This document shows, one piece after another, positions 43,501 to 56,397 of a DNA stretch of 64,000 bases. This DNA is from Panonychus citri (Eukaryota; Arthropoda; Arachnida; Trombidiformes; Tetranychidae), in assembly GCF_014898815.1 (NCBI RefSeq), contig NW_026515482.1, positions 1,860,001 through 1,924,000 of the forward strand. Direction: 5' to 3'. The notes beneath the pieces were generated by a model. It was not told where the DNA came from and searched no databases. It saw only the letters and a program-made list of their open reading frames with translations. The position numbers were made by a program, and so were the translations under genes. The first letter of the stretch is position 1. Every line of letters starts with the position of its first letter.

Positions 43501-44960
43501 AATCATGTTGTTATTTGAGTTCAAAAATAATAGTTCCTGGTGAGAAAATGATAAAGTGGGAGAGAGCAAGAGTGAGAGGGACACAGGGAGTGGATGGGAT
43601 GGTCATCTAATATATTATTCACTCCCTGGAGATTAACTGAATAGAAGAGAGAGAGAGAGAGATAAAGATCCTGATCTGCAACTTGTTGAAACTTTTGAGA
43701 TAAAATTCTGATTCAGAATGAATTGAGAAGATGCTTTCTACCATTGGAATTTAAATGAAAGACAAAGTTACAATTAGAAAGTGTGAATTTAAATGTTAAG
43801 ATCAAATTAAGAATCTTAGTTGTGTGGGTGGAGGAAAAGGAATAGAAAAAATCGTTGATTGTAAATTAAACTTAAGCTTTTATTAAGAAAAAAAGTGTAA
43901 AGGTAGAGATCGGGAATAGGAGGAGGAGGAAATGAAGAAGATGAGAAGGAGGTGGAAATGAGAGAGATAGAGAGTGGGGTGGGGTGGGAAGAGGATGATA
44001 AGGATGAACATTGAGTGACAAAAGAGTTTAATACTAATATATATTGATCGGTTGACTGCTAATTAAAAAAGGATTTGATGTTTATTTCATTTCACTATTT
44101 TTCTGGTTTCCTTTATTTCATCCTCATCCTCGTCATCATCATATATGGAAGATGTCACAAGGATGATAATGATGTAGTCTCTCTTTTGCTCTCCCTTCAG
44201 ATGATGATTATTGCCTTCGACAAAATTTTCAACACACCATTTAAACTCCTAATGAATATTAGTCAATATAAGGACGATCAATATGAAGATGAAGAGCTTG
44301 ATGATAATGAAGATAAAAGAAAGGAAAGAAAAAAGAAAGTGGGAGTTAAAAATAAAAAGGGGAAATATGCAATTAAGAGAGAGAGGAGAGAGAGAGAGAA
44401 AGGGGTGGAGGGAGAGTGAAAATGCTCACGATTTTTCAAAAAGTAAAGAAAAGGAAGAGAGAGAGAGAGAGATAAAATTCGAAGGGAATTCGATGGAAGA
44501 TGAATATGATGCTAAGGGAGTGATACGGTTGATGATGATGCTAAATGAGATCAAAGGGGTAGTAAAGAGAAAAAGAAAGAAGATGATGAAGATGAAAAAA
44601 AGTATTCGAAGAAAGAGAGAATATGTTCTGTGTGCGCGCAATAGAAAATTTATAATAGTGATGGAAATGAAAGGGGAGAATGAAAAAGAAGAGAAAGAAA
44701 GATGAAATGATGAAGATGAAAATGAGTAGAAAGAGAGAAAAGAAAGAAACTGATGAAATAGAGAGAGAGAGAAAAAATAATGGCGCAGGAATACTCATCA
44801 ATTACGTATTGAAATCCTTTGTTCTTGTCTTCCAAATATTCTTGCTCAGTTCTTGCTTCATTTTTATTTTCATTCTTATTTCTTTATCATCATCATCTCT
44901 CTTTAAAGAGAGAGAGAGAGACTCCCTCCAAACATCTCAAGAGTATAAGTGTATATTGTG

Positions 44961-44991
<31 letters not shown>

Positions 44992-47600
44992 TTCATCCCT
45001 TTCTCTCTCTTCTTTACTAATACTAAGTAGCTTTCTATCATCATCAAATGCAATCAATATGCCTCTTCCTCCATTTCATCATGAATTTAATGAATAAAGA
45101 AGAGAATATAATAGAATATCGATCCACCTCCCCCTTCAACCCAATAGCTCTCTTTCTCTCTCTCTCTCTCTCTTCTTGTGATGATAATGATGATGACGAT
45201 ATGATGCAAAGAAGGAGGATGATGAGGGAAAAGAGTTGATGAAATTCATATTTTCACCAAGGGGAACTTCATGAAAAACTAATTTAAACAGTTTTGTCTG
45301 AGTCTAATGATCATGATGAAGAAGCTACTTTTTTATATCTATGAGACGATTGTTCATATTGACATTGACATAAGAATAAGAAACTTTCCTCTTTCTTTTT
45401 TTCTTATACTAAATTATGATGAAGATGAGGATGAGAGAGAGAGAGAAATCACCTTTCTTTTTTTCAAAGAATATAAATTCTCTCTCTCTCTCTATTTATC
45501 TTCCATCCTTTGTTGATGTTATTGTTTGTTTTTATTTCTTTCTCCCCCTAATCAGCATCTTCTTTCATTTTCGTCATCTTATATGATGATGATAATCTTA
45601 AATCATTTAGAGAGAGAGAGATGATGATGATGATGATGGGGATGAGAAAAAATGGAGGGAAAATTTATCGCTCCAGATTAGGGAGTTGGTTTGGTGGCTG
45701 CGGTGGGAGAGATAAATGATTCTTGTGTTTTTGTCATTCATATATAAGAGTTACAATGATGATGATGAACAGAATAAAAAAACAAACAGAAATATAATCA
45801 TGATGAAATTAAAGGGAAACAAATAAGTTGACAATTGGGTGGTAGCCATGTATTTGATTACGATGATGAAATGAAGAGGAGAGGGTTAGGTTAGATTAAA
45901 AATTAAGTCTCTAATCATCATTGCTCACTCATCATCAATATCTCCCTATTTCTGATCATGCAGAGAGAGAGAGAGAGAGAGAGGAAGATGGAGAGAAGAA
46001 TAGATAAAAAACATTATTTTCGAATTGGAATTGGGCAACACCCCGTTTGAGGAAAATTGAAGTAAATGAAAAAGAGAAAAGGATGATGGAAGAGAAAAAG
46101 AGAGAGAGTAAGAGTGAGTGAGAGAGAAAGAAAAGTTCGAAATCACTGCCAATATCATTCAGTAACAATTATTCTTAATCAGTTCACCAAACAGAGAGAG
46201 AAATTATTATATTGGAAAATAGAACTTTCACTTTTAGCCTTTGCTCACTTTTTCTCCCATTCAGGTTCTCCTTCTCTTCCTCATCATCATCATTATCATC
46301 TTCTTCATTACTCTTCTTCATCATTTCTCCTGTCTATAATCATTCTTGTCTCTTTTTATCGTTCTCTCTCTCTCACTCCTTATCATCTACTCCCTTCTCA
46401 CTCCCGCTCTCTCTCTCTCTTTATCTCTCTCACTCTCTGAGTCTCTCTCCCTTTTCATTGCTCATTCACAATCACTTTTCATTTTGTGAACTCAGTTTAG
46501 TTTTGTTTCACTTTCCTGTCAATTTGGATAATCATAATTATCATCATCACTAATTAAAGTGCTTGATTAGAAAACCTTTCTATTTCCGGAATATATCATC
46601 TTCCATTCATCAACATCCTTATCATCATCAACACCAACAACCGAATCTCACCTTTTAATTTTGAATCAAAATAACGAAATAAGATCTTCCATCTTCTTCA
46701 TTTAAATAACATGTGATGATCATCTTTTACCTGTAACAACAACAATAACGGTTTCTCATCCACAACTATTGTGAAATCCAAGGTATCAATTTTGTTTACA
46801 TTTTCTTGTTGTTGTTGTTGTTTATAAACAACAATCAGCTGACAGAAATTGTCAAGTTTTGTTTACAAAATTCAATTTGTTTTCATCAATTTGGTGGTTG
46901 TCAATGTGTATCTCTCTCGATCTCTCTTGATCTCTCTCATGTGTTTATCAACTTTTCACCTGAAAAAGTGTTGATTTGTTTTTTTTTCTTGTATCTTCTG
47001 GCTTATATTATCATCCATCTTATATCCTCATCTTTTATCATCTCATCATCATAATCACCATACTCACTTTCATGTTGATAAAAAAGGTAAGCTAAAAACT
47101 ACATATTATGTTTTGATTGATAAGATAAACAGAGTAACAATAATAACACATAACAATCATAATAATAATACAACAAGAATAAGATAACAATTTGAATTGG
47201 TTAACAAGATGATAAGTTGATCAATACAAAACTTTTATCCTCATTTCTTATAACATCATCATCATCATCATGTTATCATCTTCATTCATGTAATATCAAA
47301 ATACCAAGGAAGTGAAACTTTCAACACCCAACTTGAAACTGAACAGCATGATCCGGTCAAACTTTGTTTTGATTTTTTTCTCATGCTTTATCATCATCAT
47401 TATCATCCTACTACTCAAGAGGCTTACATCAAGTATAAGATGAGGGCAAGAGAGAGAGAGAGAGAGAGAAGATGAGAAAGAAAATGTGAATGAAAGTGAG
47501 AGTGAGAGTGGAAAGAAAAGTGAAAGAGACAAGAAGGAGGAAGAGTGAATGATGAAGAGAAGATAAAATCTGAAATTCTCGATTCAACTCAGAACTTTTC
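43501..47600. other. Gene-free region, block 3, with strand-switching purine blocks
   Basis: The plus strand is purine-rich from about 43540 to 44790 (GGAGGAGGA, GA runs, GATGAA repeats), mixed to 45250 and again purine-rich at 45960-46130. It turns pyrimidine-rich at 46220-46450, then purine-rich at 47440-47570. The long open frames of this block are translations of these repeats on both strands and are not genes. Confidence 0.6.
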
Positions 47601-48271
47601 ATTTAGCCTCAGGTTATGGGCATTTCTAGGTCAATAAGGTACAGTTATTTTTATCTGATCAAAAATCAAAACATCAATCAAGAAATCAATAGAACAAAAA
47701 TTTTATCTAAAAAGTGATTAACCTAATCGATTATCAATCAAGTCTCTCTCCTTGATTGAAGATAATCATTTGTGGGTGTTAGTTGGATGGGACAAAAAAT
47801 ACTTGTCATCTGATATAAACGACGTGTCTCTGTAAATAAATGGAGTTAATTTTACACTTGAAATTGTTACCATTTAAATTGAATTTGATGAACCGGATAT
47901 TGAACTAAAGTGGATCATGATGGTGATAAGTTTACATGATAAAATCTTCAAGAGTAAAACAACAACAAAATAAGTTACACAGGCAAAAATTGATGATAAA
48001 TAATATCACCAAAAAATGATGAGGATGAGGAAATTGAGAGTTACATGTTTAATGTTTATCATAGTGTAAAAGTTGCATTATTATCTTCATCTTGATCATC
48101 ATCATCATCATTATCATCGATGTAATAATATTAGTAGTTGTTAGTATTGTTGTTGTGATGATAAAAATGATATTGAATTTAAACATATGAGTGAGTAAGA
48201 TGATTGATCGAGAGAGTTGATTCTGTGATCGATTCAGTGAGAAGGTTGATTAACTTGTTGGTGGAAGATGA

Positions 48272-48273
<2 letters not shown>

Positions 48274-48308
<35 letters not shown>
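48274..48308. repeat. (GA)n microsatellite
   Basis: Uninterrupted run of 35 bases. Confidence 0.93.
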
Positions 48309-48313
<5 letters not shown>

Positions 48314-50405
48314 ATAAGGATGATGATGATGTTCCAACAACAAATTGACTGTATTTTCCCTTAAAAGTTTCCTTGAGGAAGAAGATTCAAGTTTTCAACA
48401 TTTTATATGGTTCGATAAATGTTCAGACAAAATCATGAGAACATGAAGAAAATGATAATCGTATTCATATAAAAATAATAATATGAGAAAGGGAAGAAAG
48501 TTTATCAATAACAACACAATCAATTACAATTCTGATCATTTCTAGTATCATGTTGATGATTTCATGATATTAGTTAGTTAACAATTTACTTCAATTGACA
48601 ATTTATTTTCACTTGCTTGAACAATCCTGTAAATTATCATGATAAATAATATTATCATTTGATTTGATAATATTTTTTTGTTGTTGTTCAGGACAAAAAA
48701 TTTAAACTTTTGCACGATTATTGAATAAACAGTTTCAATTCCCAATCTGAACAATCAATTATTTCAAATTCATCGTCATGATAAATATATATTCCTGATT
48801 CATTTTAAGCATTGAGGGTGGAAAATTATTATCATTATTATTATCACAATGGAAATGTGATTACATTGATAATATACTTTTTCCTGGTTTTATTGGGTTG
48901 CAACATTATTCCCACTCCACTCCACCCACTTAACCCACTCGATGATTCATTTTTGTTTCTAATTTTTAATTGAAATTAAAACTATGTTTTTCTTGCCTAA
49001 TAATCATCATGAAATTAATCTGATCTGTTGAATAGGAATCAATTGATTTGAATCATGTATATTGTTCAATTCTGATGAGGGAGGATTTAGATGAGGAAAA
49101 GGAGAGGGTTAAGATTTGGATGATTGAATATAACGGTAAATATGATGAAGAAGGGAAAACGTGAGAGAGAGAGAATGAGATGAGATGAGATATCAAGATG
49201 ATAACGGTTATGATGATGGTTTATAATAGGAAGAGTATTTTGTAAACAGAATTATCTTCATTTTAATATATTGAGGGGAAGATGGAGGATGAGAATTGGT
49301 TTGAATACGTGTTGGTGCATTATTTTTGCTTCTATTCCATATCAGTTATTATTTGTTATCACTTAAGATAAAAAGATGTGAATATAAGTGAGAGGGTAAA
49401 AAAGAAGATGATGAATAAAGGATTGGGAAGATGAGGAAGATGAGGAAGAGGGAGAATCAGAAATGGAATGGAAAAGGTGTAAGAGAGAGAGAGAGAGAGA
49501 GAGAGTTAAGAGAAAGATAGAATATGGAAGAAAGAAAATAATGAAAAATAAGAATACGATTTGTGCATGTTACTTGAGAGTTCATACTTGAGGAATGATG
49601 GTAATGATGATGATGAAGATGAAAATGAGAAGATGAATGGGGATGATGATGAGGCAGAGATTGTCTCATCAATCGGTAGAGACGATCGATATTGTGAGCA
49701 AATTACTTGGAATTTTTTTGATAGAATTAAGTGAAAAAGAGAAAATGAAGAAATCGGAATAGTAAAAGAAAGAGAAGATAAGAAAGAGATTGTGGGAGGT
49801 AAGAGGTGATGATGAGGGAAATAATTGAAGGGGAAAGAAATAAAGAAAATGATGATGAGGATGATAAAAAAGAGTAAACCTTATGGTTGCTTGTCATCGA
49901 ATGAATTTTTCATCATCATCTTTTTTTTCAAATGAGCATTCATCAAGGGTGGAAGAAGGAGAAAAGGGGTGAGAGGAAGAGGGTGGTGGTAGAGAAGAGA
50001 AGGAGGGAGAATGATGATCAAGAAAAGAAAAAGTTTGAAATGATGATGATCATCATCATCATGAATTGAATACTCTGTGTGTCATACCCAATCCAAAGCC
50101 AATTAAATACCTGTCAACATGATTCAACTCCAATCATGATGAAAAAAGGGGATAATATGAATGAGAGAGAGAGAGAGGAGAAATATTTGAACAAAAAATA
50201 TGAAAAGTGGGAGGCTAAAGGGAGTAGGCGGGATACAATATCATGCTATGAAGAGATGGTGGGATGAGGATGATGATGAGAAGGAGGATAAAAAAATGGA
50301 TGAAACAAAAATTTAAAATGAACAAAAAATTAAGTATATAAGTTAAATATAAAGTATTATATGTATACATTTCGCATCCTCATCCTCATCATCATCATCG
50401 TCGTC

Positions 50406-50406
<1 letters not shown>

Positions 50407-50457
<51 letters not shown>
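50407..50457. repeat. (TC)25 microsatellite after a CATCATCGTCGTCGT run
   Basis: Trinucleotide CAT/CGT repeats (about 50380-50406) pass straight into an uninterrupted 51-base TC run, a compound microsatellite. Confidence 0.95.
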
Positions 50458-50460
<3 letters not shown>

Positions 50461-52359
50461 ATCTCCAATCAACAACATTAGTTGAGTAGGTGGATGAGGG
50501 GATGGAATTGGAAGAAAAAAATTGGAACTTTTTTTTCTTCATGAAATGTTATGTTGGTATGATGATATTTTCTGTTTCATTTGATTGTTGATACAATTCA
50601 TTTCCAATCTTATCTAATAACAAGGTAACAAAAAAAAGATTCTGAATCTGATTTATCATGAATCTCAGGGGATGATTGTAGTTCTCAAATGAATCTGTAA
50701 GCTTTTAATAGTAAGTGATCAAGTTCAATCTCAATGTCAATTGTTTGATCATTTTATCAAACAAATTGTGTGTCCATTTACAATTAATAGTATTTAACTT
50801 TGATTTTCACTTATAATTGTAATTGTAATTGAAGCGAGAAAACAAAAACTTTTCAGTAGAAAATGAATTTGATTAAATTAAACTTTCTGACTTTTTCAAT
50901 ATGTTTTCTTAATCATGATGATAACTGATGATATTTAATAATAATGATTACAAATGAACTTTTAACGTTCAATTATTCAGAGATAAGTTACCATGATGAC
51001 GATGAACATGATAATGAGAAAGTCAATTTTTTTCGGAATTTTTTTAGTTCTCTATTCAGTAGAATTGATTAACAGTTGATAATTTAGTTAAATTACGATT
51101 TAAATAGTTAAGCATATAAAAGTTAATGGGTTTACATGTTAGTCAGTTATTATCAGTGTGTAAATGTTTCATCTTATTGTCTTTATATTTACTGGTGTGT
51201 CAAGTAAGAGGGAGATGGGTGAGTGGGATGGAGAGGGTGGAATTGATATTGAGAGAGAAAAACTTTTCTCTCTCTCTCTCTCTCTCTGTCTTACATTAAC
51301 TCTTTCTTTATCTTACCGTTTGATAGTAAAGAGGGAAAATGTATGTTATTGTCAAATTGATATTCGGATGAAGTTTTTTTGGTGAAAATCATTAAAATCA
51401 TAAGCACTTGGTGATTATGAGCAAAATGAAAATGGGAGAGGTTGAAATTAAATTGAAATCAATGCAATCAGATTTGGTTAAACTCATTGGTAACTTTATG
51501 AGAGAGGGAGGGAGGGAGAGAAAGAGAGAGTCATAAGCAGAGTATACAGATTGACATCGATCGATTGAAGATCGATAATTGGTACATAAAGAGAGAGAGA
51601 GAGAGAATGAGGATGATGATGATGATTTAAAAGAGAAGATGATGGGAAGAAGATGAAATAAAAGGAAGAACAAGTTTTCACCCTCAATTAAATGCTATAA
51701 CTACGCATTCCCATACAATTCTGATTCTGATGATGATTTATGAATATATTGCTATTTGCATGAATTCAAATACAATATTAATATTTGCAGGAGTAATAGA
51801 AAGAAAGAGAAAAGAGAAAGAGAAGATAAGTAAGAGAGAGAGAGAGAAAATCATCTATGATGATAATTTAACCATAGATTAAAAGGGAAGATGAAACGAT
51901 GATTTAAATCAAGGCCTTGATTGTGATTAATTAGAGGATGTTGATGATTAGATGAAAAAAATAATGATGATGATTTTTGGATGAATATGAAAATTTACTT
52001 TTTATTTGCAAATTAGTTTTCTAGTTGTTGTAAATTGTGAAAATCTATTTTTACAATTACAATGAAAAAAAAAGACAATCTGATCAACTGGGAACAATTT
52101 ATTGATTCCTTTTGCTGCTAATCATAATCATCATTATCTTTGATGATGATAATCATTATCATCTATGTTAGTAATTGAATCCTAATCAATGCAATTACAA
52201 TTTGTTAATCATTTACCTGAAAAAAAACAACTCCCAATGTAAATTGCAATCAAATCTCAATGAATTGCAATTATATTAGAATTGCATTTGCTCATCTTTA
52301 CCTTTATCATCCTTATCATCATCATTATTATCTTCCTCTTGATCATCATTACCAATTGT

Positions 52360-52361
<2 letters not shown>

Positions 52362-52397
<36 letters not shown>
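52362..52397. repeat. (CT)18 microsatellite
   Basis: Uninterrupted CT run preceded by CATCAT repeats. Confidence 0.93.
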
Positions 52398-52400
<3 letters not shown>

Positions 52401-53762
52401 TTTGATAATTTTACATGAAACTCAATTATCGATCCAAAAGTAATAATGATATTTATCATTACCAAATGATGTAAACACAAATTCAAATGATTACATTTGA
52501 TTAAATTTACAATCAATTTAAGTTTGATGATTGCAATTAACGAGAAAGCAAAGAAAAGTTAAATGCAGAAAAAGAAATCAAATAAACAAAACTTTCACAA
52601 ATATTCAAATTAATTTACAATCAACAAGCAACAATTTAATTTTCCATTGATTTCATTTACAAATGTATCAAATAATATATAAGATTATCAAGAGGAGTTT
52701 CCTGATTGATTGTATGAATAACATATTATGTATGATTATTTACTTTGATAATTGTTCAATATAATCTTATTTCATTAAAACCTTTTCTCAATTGATCAGC
52801 TGATTATCAAAGGTATGATTAATTTCCCATTGAATTTGTAAGCGTAAAAGTATTTGGGTTCTCATTGATTGATAGTAAATACAATATAATAACAACCATT
52901 GAGCAAATAATACCAGAGGAAAAAAAAGTTTATCAATAACCTTTTACAAATGTTTTACTATTACGTTGTGAACACATTAGTAGTTCCTATGTACCAGAGA
53001 CTGGACTCAATGAACTTTTTTTCCTCCTCGAACTTGTTTTCTCCTTTCTCTCCCTCACTCACTCTCACTCTCACTCTCTCCTTTCTCTTTACTCTCCCAG
53101 CCAGTTGACCTTGACCTAGTCTCTTTTTTTTCTTTCGTTCATCATTATCATCACTATTATCATCATCTCTTTCTCTCTCTCTCTCACTCTCACTCTTTTC
53201 TACTTTCCTTGTAGTATGTGGCTAAAGATTCACAGGAAAAAGCAGTTAACCAACAAACTCTATTGTTGTTGATGATGTTGATGTTTCTCCTTTTCATCCG
53301 GTTAATACATAACATTTTCACTCGCCATTAAAAACTTCATCCCTGGTTAATGACTATGTTTTCATCATCATCATCATCATCATGTACTTAGTGTTTTTCA
53401 TTCATTTGCAAATACAATGAGATGAAGGATAAAGTTGAATAAACTTTTCCTTCATCTAATAGTTACTTAAATTCAATATTTATCAATATCTATTTTTTTT
53501 ACTCCAACTTTTCAATATCTTTTTGCATTCATACCTGTGAGACTGATTATCATGCACAAAAGGTAAGAGTAGCATGGGAAGATAATGATGGAAAATTCAT
53601 TTTTCCTGATTTCAAACTCAGAATCAGTTCACTGAGAGAGGGAGAGAGAAATGATAATGATGATTAGAAGACTGAACTTTCAATATTATATTCCAATGTT
53701 AGTTTAACATTCAATTTCAATGGAACAATTTTTTTCTTCTGTATCAACAAACATTACAATTC

Positions 53763-53765
<3 letters not shown>

Positions 53766-53814
<49 letters not shown>
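53766..53814. repeat. (CT)24 microsatellite
   Basis: Uninterrupted run of about 49 bases. Confidence 0.95.
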
Positions 53815-53816
<2 letters not shown>

Positions 53817-55781
53817 TTTCTTCATCTCAATTCATTACATTCATCATGATGAATTAAAGTGAATACCACTGGATGCATGGGTATTTATAAACCCACCGGT
53901 GGAAGAGGTAAAACTTTTTTCCTCTTGTACAATTGGAACCATAAATAGCTTCATTGTGTGTGCACAGTATTGATTGAATGATATATTATGATGATTGAAC
54001 AAAAAACTTGCTTGTTATTATTATTGGAATCAAATTTACCTTTGACTAAATTTTACACACACACAAAACTCATGATTATCATGAATTCAGTCAATGAAAG
54101 TTCTGATGATGGAAAAAAAACTTTCACTCTTTTTTTTCCAGTTCGAAAACAAACTTTTTCATCTGACTCAATCTCTTTCGGTGTAAACTCTCATGAGATG
54201 CTAGAAGATGATAGTATCTTTTGCTTTTGTAAAACTTTAATGTCAAAAATTCTGGTGGTTAAAGTTTACTGAGTTTATGGAGTATAAAATTTAAGTTACC
54301 ATGAGATGTTTGTTACCTGTCAATACAAAGAGATGCAGATGATACTGATTAAGGCTAAACTGTTAACACTAACAATTTGATTGATCCATAAGTTGAGTGT
54401 TCTCAATGGTGATAAATATTGGAATGATGATCTCATGAACGTGCTGAATAAATGATGATCATGAAAATGACCAGAATATAATCTCTCAGCATGAAGAAAA
54501 TATTGAGATGAAAGTTTCGTGAGAAGAACGAAGAAAAAAAAAGTTCCAAATGATTTCCCATCAGAATATTTATGGTAAAAGTTGTTGACAAGATTCTGAT
54601 GAAGATGAAGATGCTCATTGAAATACGAAAGAAAAATATATAAATACATTGAAACGAATTAAGATAATATGTAAGAGAGAAGAGAGAGAGAGAAAAAAAA
54701 GACAATCAGAGAATGAAAAAGAGAATAGAATAAAAAAAAAGAATAGAACTTTTTCTCTCTCAGTTAAGATGAATCTCGATTTTACCCTTTACTTGTTCTT
54801 CATCATCATCACCACCCTCAATCTCCATCCTCATCATTATCATCATCATCATCTTTTTGTTGTCTATGATATATATTATTATATGTTCATCATTTTTTGT
54901 ATTAGCTTTAATTGGAAATGATTGAATATTTTTTTCTTCTTCTTCTACTGAATAACTTTTCAAGAATCATGATAATAATTATATAATTGTAGCTGAAGAT
55001 GATGAGAGGAAGATGAAGATGAAAATTCTCTGATGAGAGAGACTTAATTTCTTAAAGAAAGGGAAGAAGAAGATGAAGAAGAGAAAATAGTTATGATGAT
55101 GGAAAAGAAAAATAAAGACGAGTGAGCAAAATGAATTATGAAGAAGATGAGGAATAGGAGGAGATGATGAAAAAGAAAAGAATATGAATCCTGAAGATGA
55201 TGAAGAAGATGAAGATGATCAAGATGGAAAATGAAAATTGAAATTATTGAAAATTATTCTTCTCATTATTATTATTCTAACCATAACTTTATCTCTTTCC
55301 CCTTGATTTCTTATCATCATCTTTTTTTGCTCACTCACAATGTGGGAGTTGGAATGAAAAAAACTCCCAGTATATGAATTAAATCCTCCTCCTTTTCATC
55401 ATCATCAGTGATATGATGATGATAATGATGATAATATCATATGAGTCTGTTGCCAATAATATTATAAATGAATACATTGAACATTGAACAGTTTTAATGT
55501 TCAAAGATGGTTAAAATTTCCCGACCTTTATAATCGAGAAAATTTCTCTTTCTCTTTCTTTTTTTTCTCTTTCTTTTTCTAATTCTAATCGATAATAGTT
55601 AATAATTAGAGATGCAAAATGGAGGGCTGAAAGTTTAGGGAGGAAAAGGAAATCGGGTGAGAATAAGAGAGAACAAGAGAAGTGGGAGAGAGAGGGAGAC
55701 AGAGTGATTAGAAGATGATGATGATAAAGGGGGAAAAGGAGTAACAAACTTTTATAAATGTGTGTGAATATATTTATGTAT

Positions 55782-55785
<4 letters not shown>

Positions 55786-55820
<35 letters not shown>
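55786..55820. repeat. (GA)17 microsatellite
   Basis: Followed at about 55850 by a small tandem duplication of GGTTATTGGGA. Confidence 0.93.
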
Positions 55821-55823
<3 letters not shown>

Positions 55824-56359
55824 AGGGAGCTAGTAAGAGGGTGAGGGTGGTTATTGGGAGGTTATTGGGAGAGAGTGAGTGAGTAAGGAGGGAAAAGGTG
55901 AATTTGATTAGAAAAGGGAGAAGGGTGTATGCGCGATCATCATTATCTTCTCTTTCTTTTTCTCTTTCTTCTTTTTTTTCATTCTTCTTTTCCGATCATC
56001 ATCATTTTCACTCTCTCTCTCTCTCTTCTCTTTCATTTTTCATTACCAATCAGTGATGATGATGATGATTATGATGATAAGGGAGATTGAAGGGGAGACA
56101 GTTGATCATTGGGAGTGAAAAATATTATTAAATCATAACTGGAAATGAAAATATAATAAGTTTGGTTAAATTAAAGGGGAGAGATGATGATGATAAGGAA
56201 TATGTAATTCACATCAATAAATATGATGAAACTGTTCATCATCATTGATCAAGATGAAAGGGGTAAAAAAAGGATAAAGAAGAAAAGGGAAAAGTGAGTG
56301 GAAGATGATGATGGGTGAGACAATCAGAAAATCTCTTGATAATCTTAATGAAAGATGAA

Positions 56360-56363
<4 letters not shown>

Positions 56364-56393
<30 letters not shown>
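56364..56393. repeat. (GA)15 microsatellite
   Basis: A second, shorter GA run follows at about 56430-56448. Confidence 0.9.

Positions 56394-56397
<4 letters not shown>

Noticed and set aside
44075..46553. Many long open frames on both strands (Arg/Glu/Lys or Ser/Leu/Phe runs)
   Set aside because: Direct translations of GA/CT and GAT/ATC simple repeats; stop codons are scarce in such DNA by composition alone.
53361..53381. Short regular CAT repeats considered as a CRISPR-like array
   Set aside because: Plain trinucleotide microsatellite without unique spacers, in a eukaryotic sequence.
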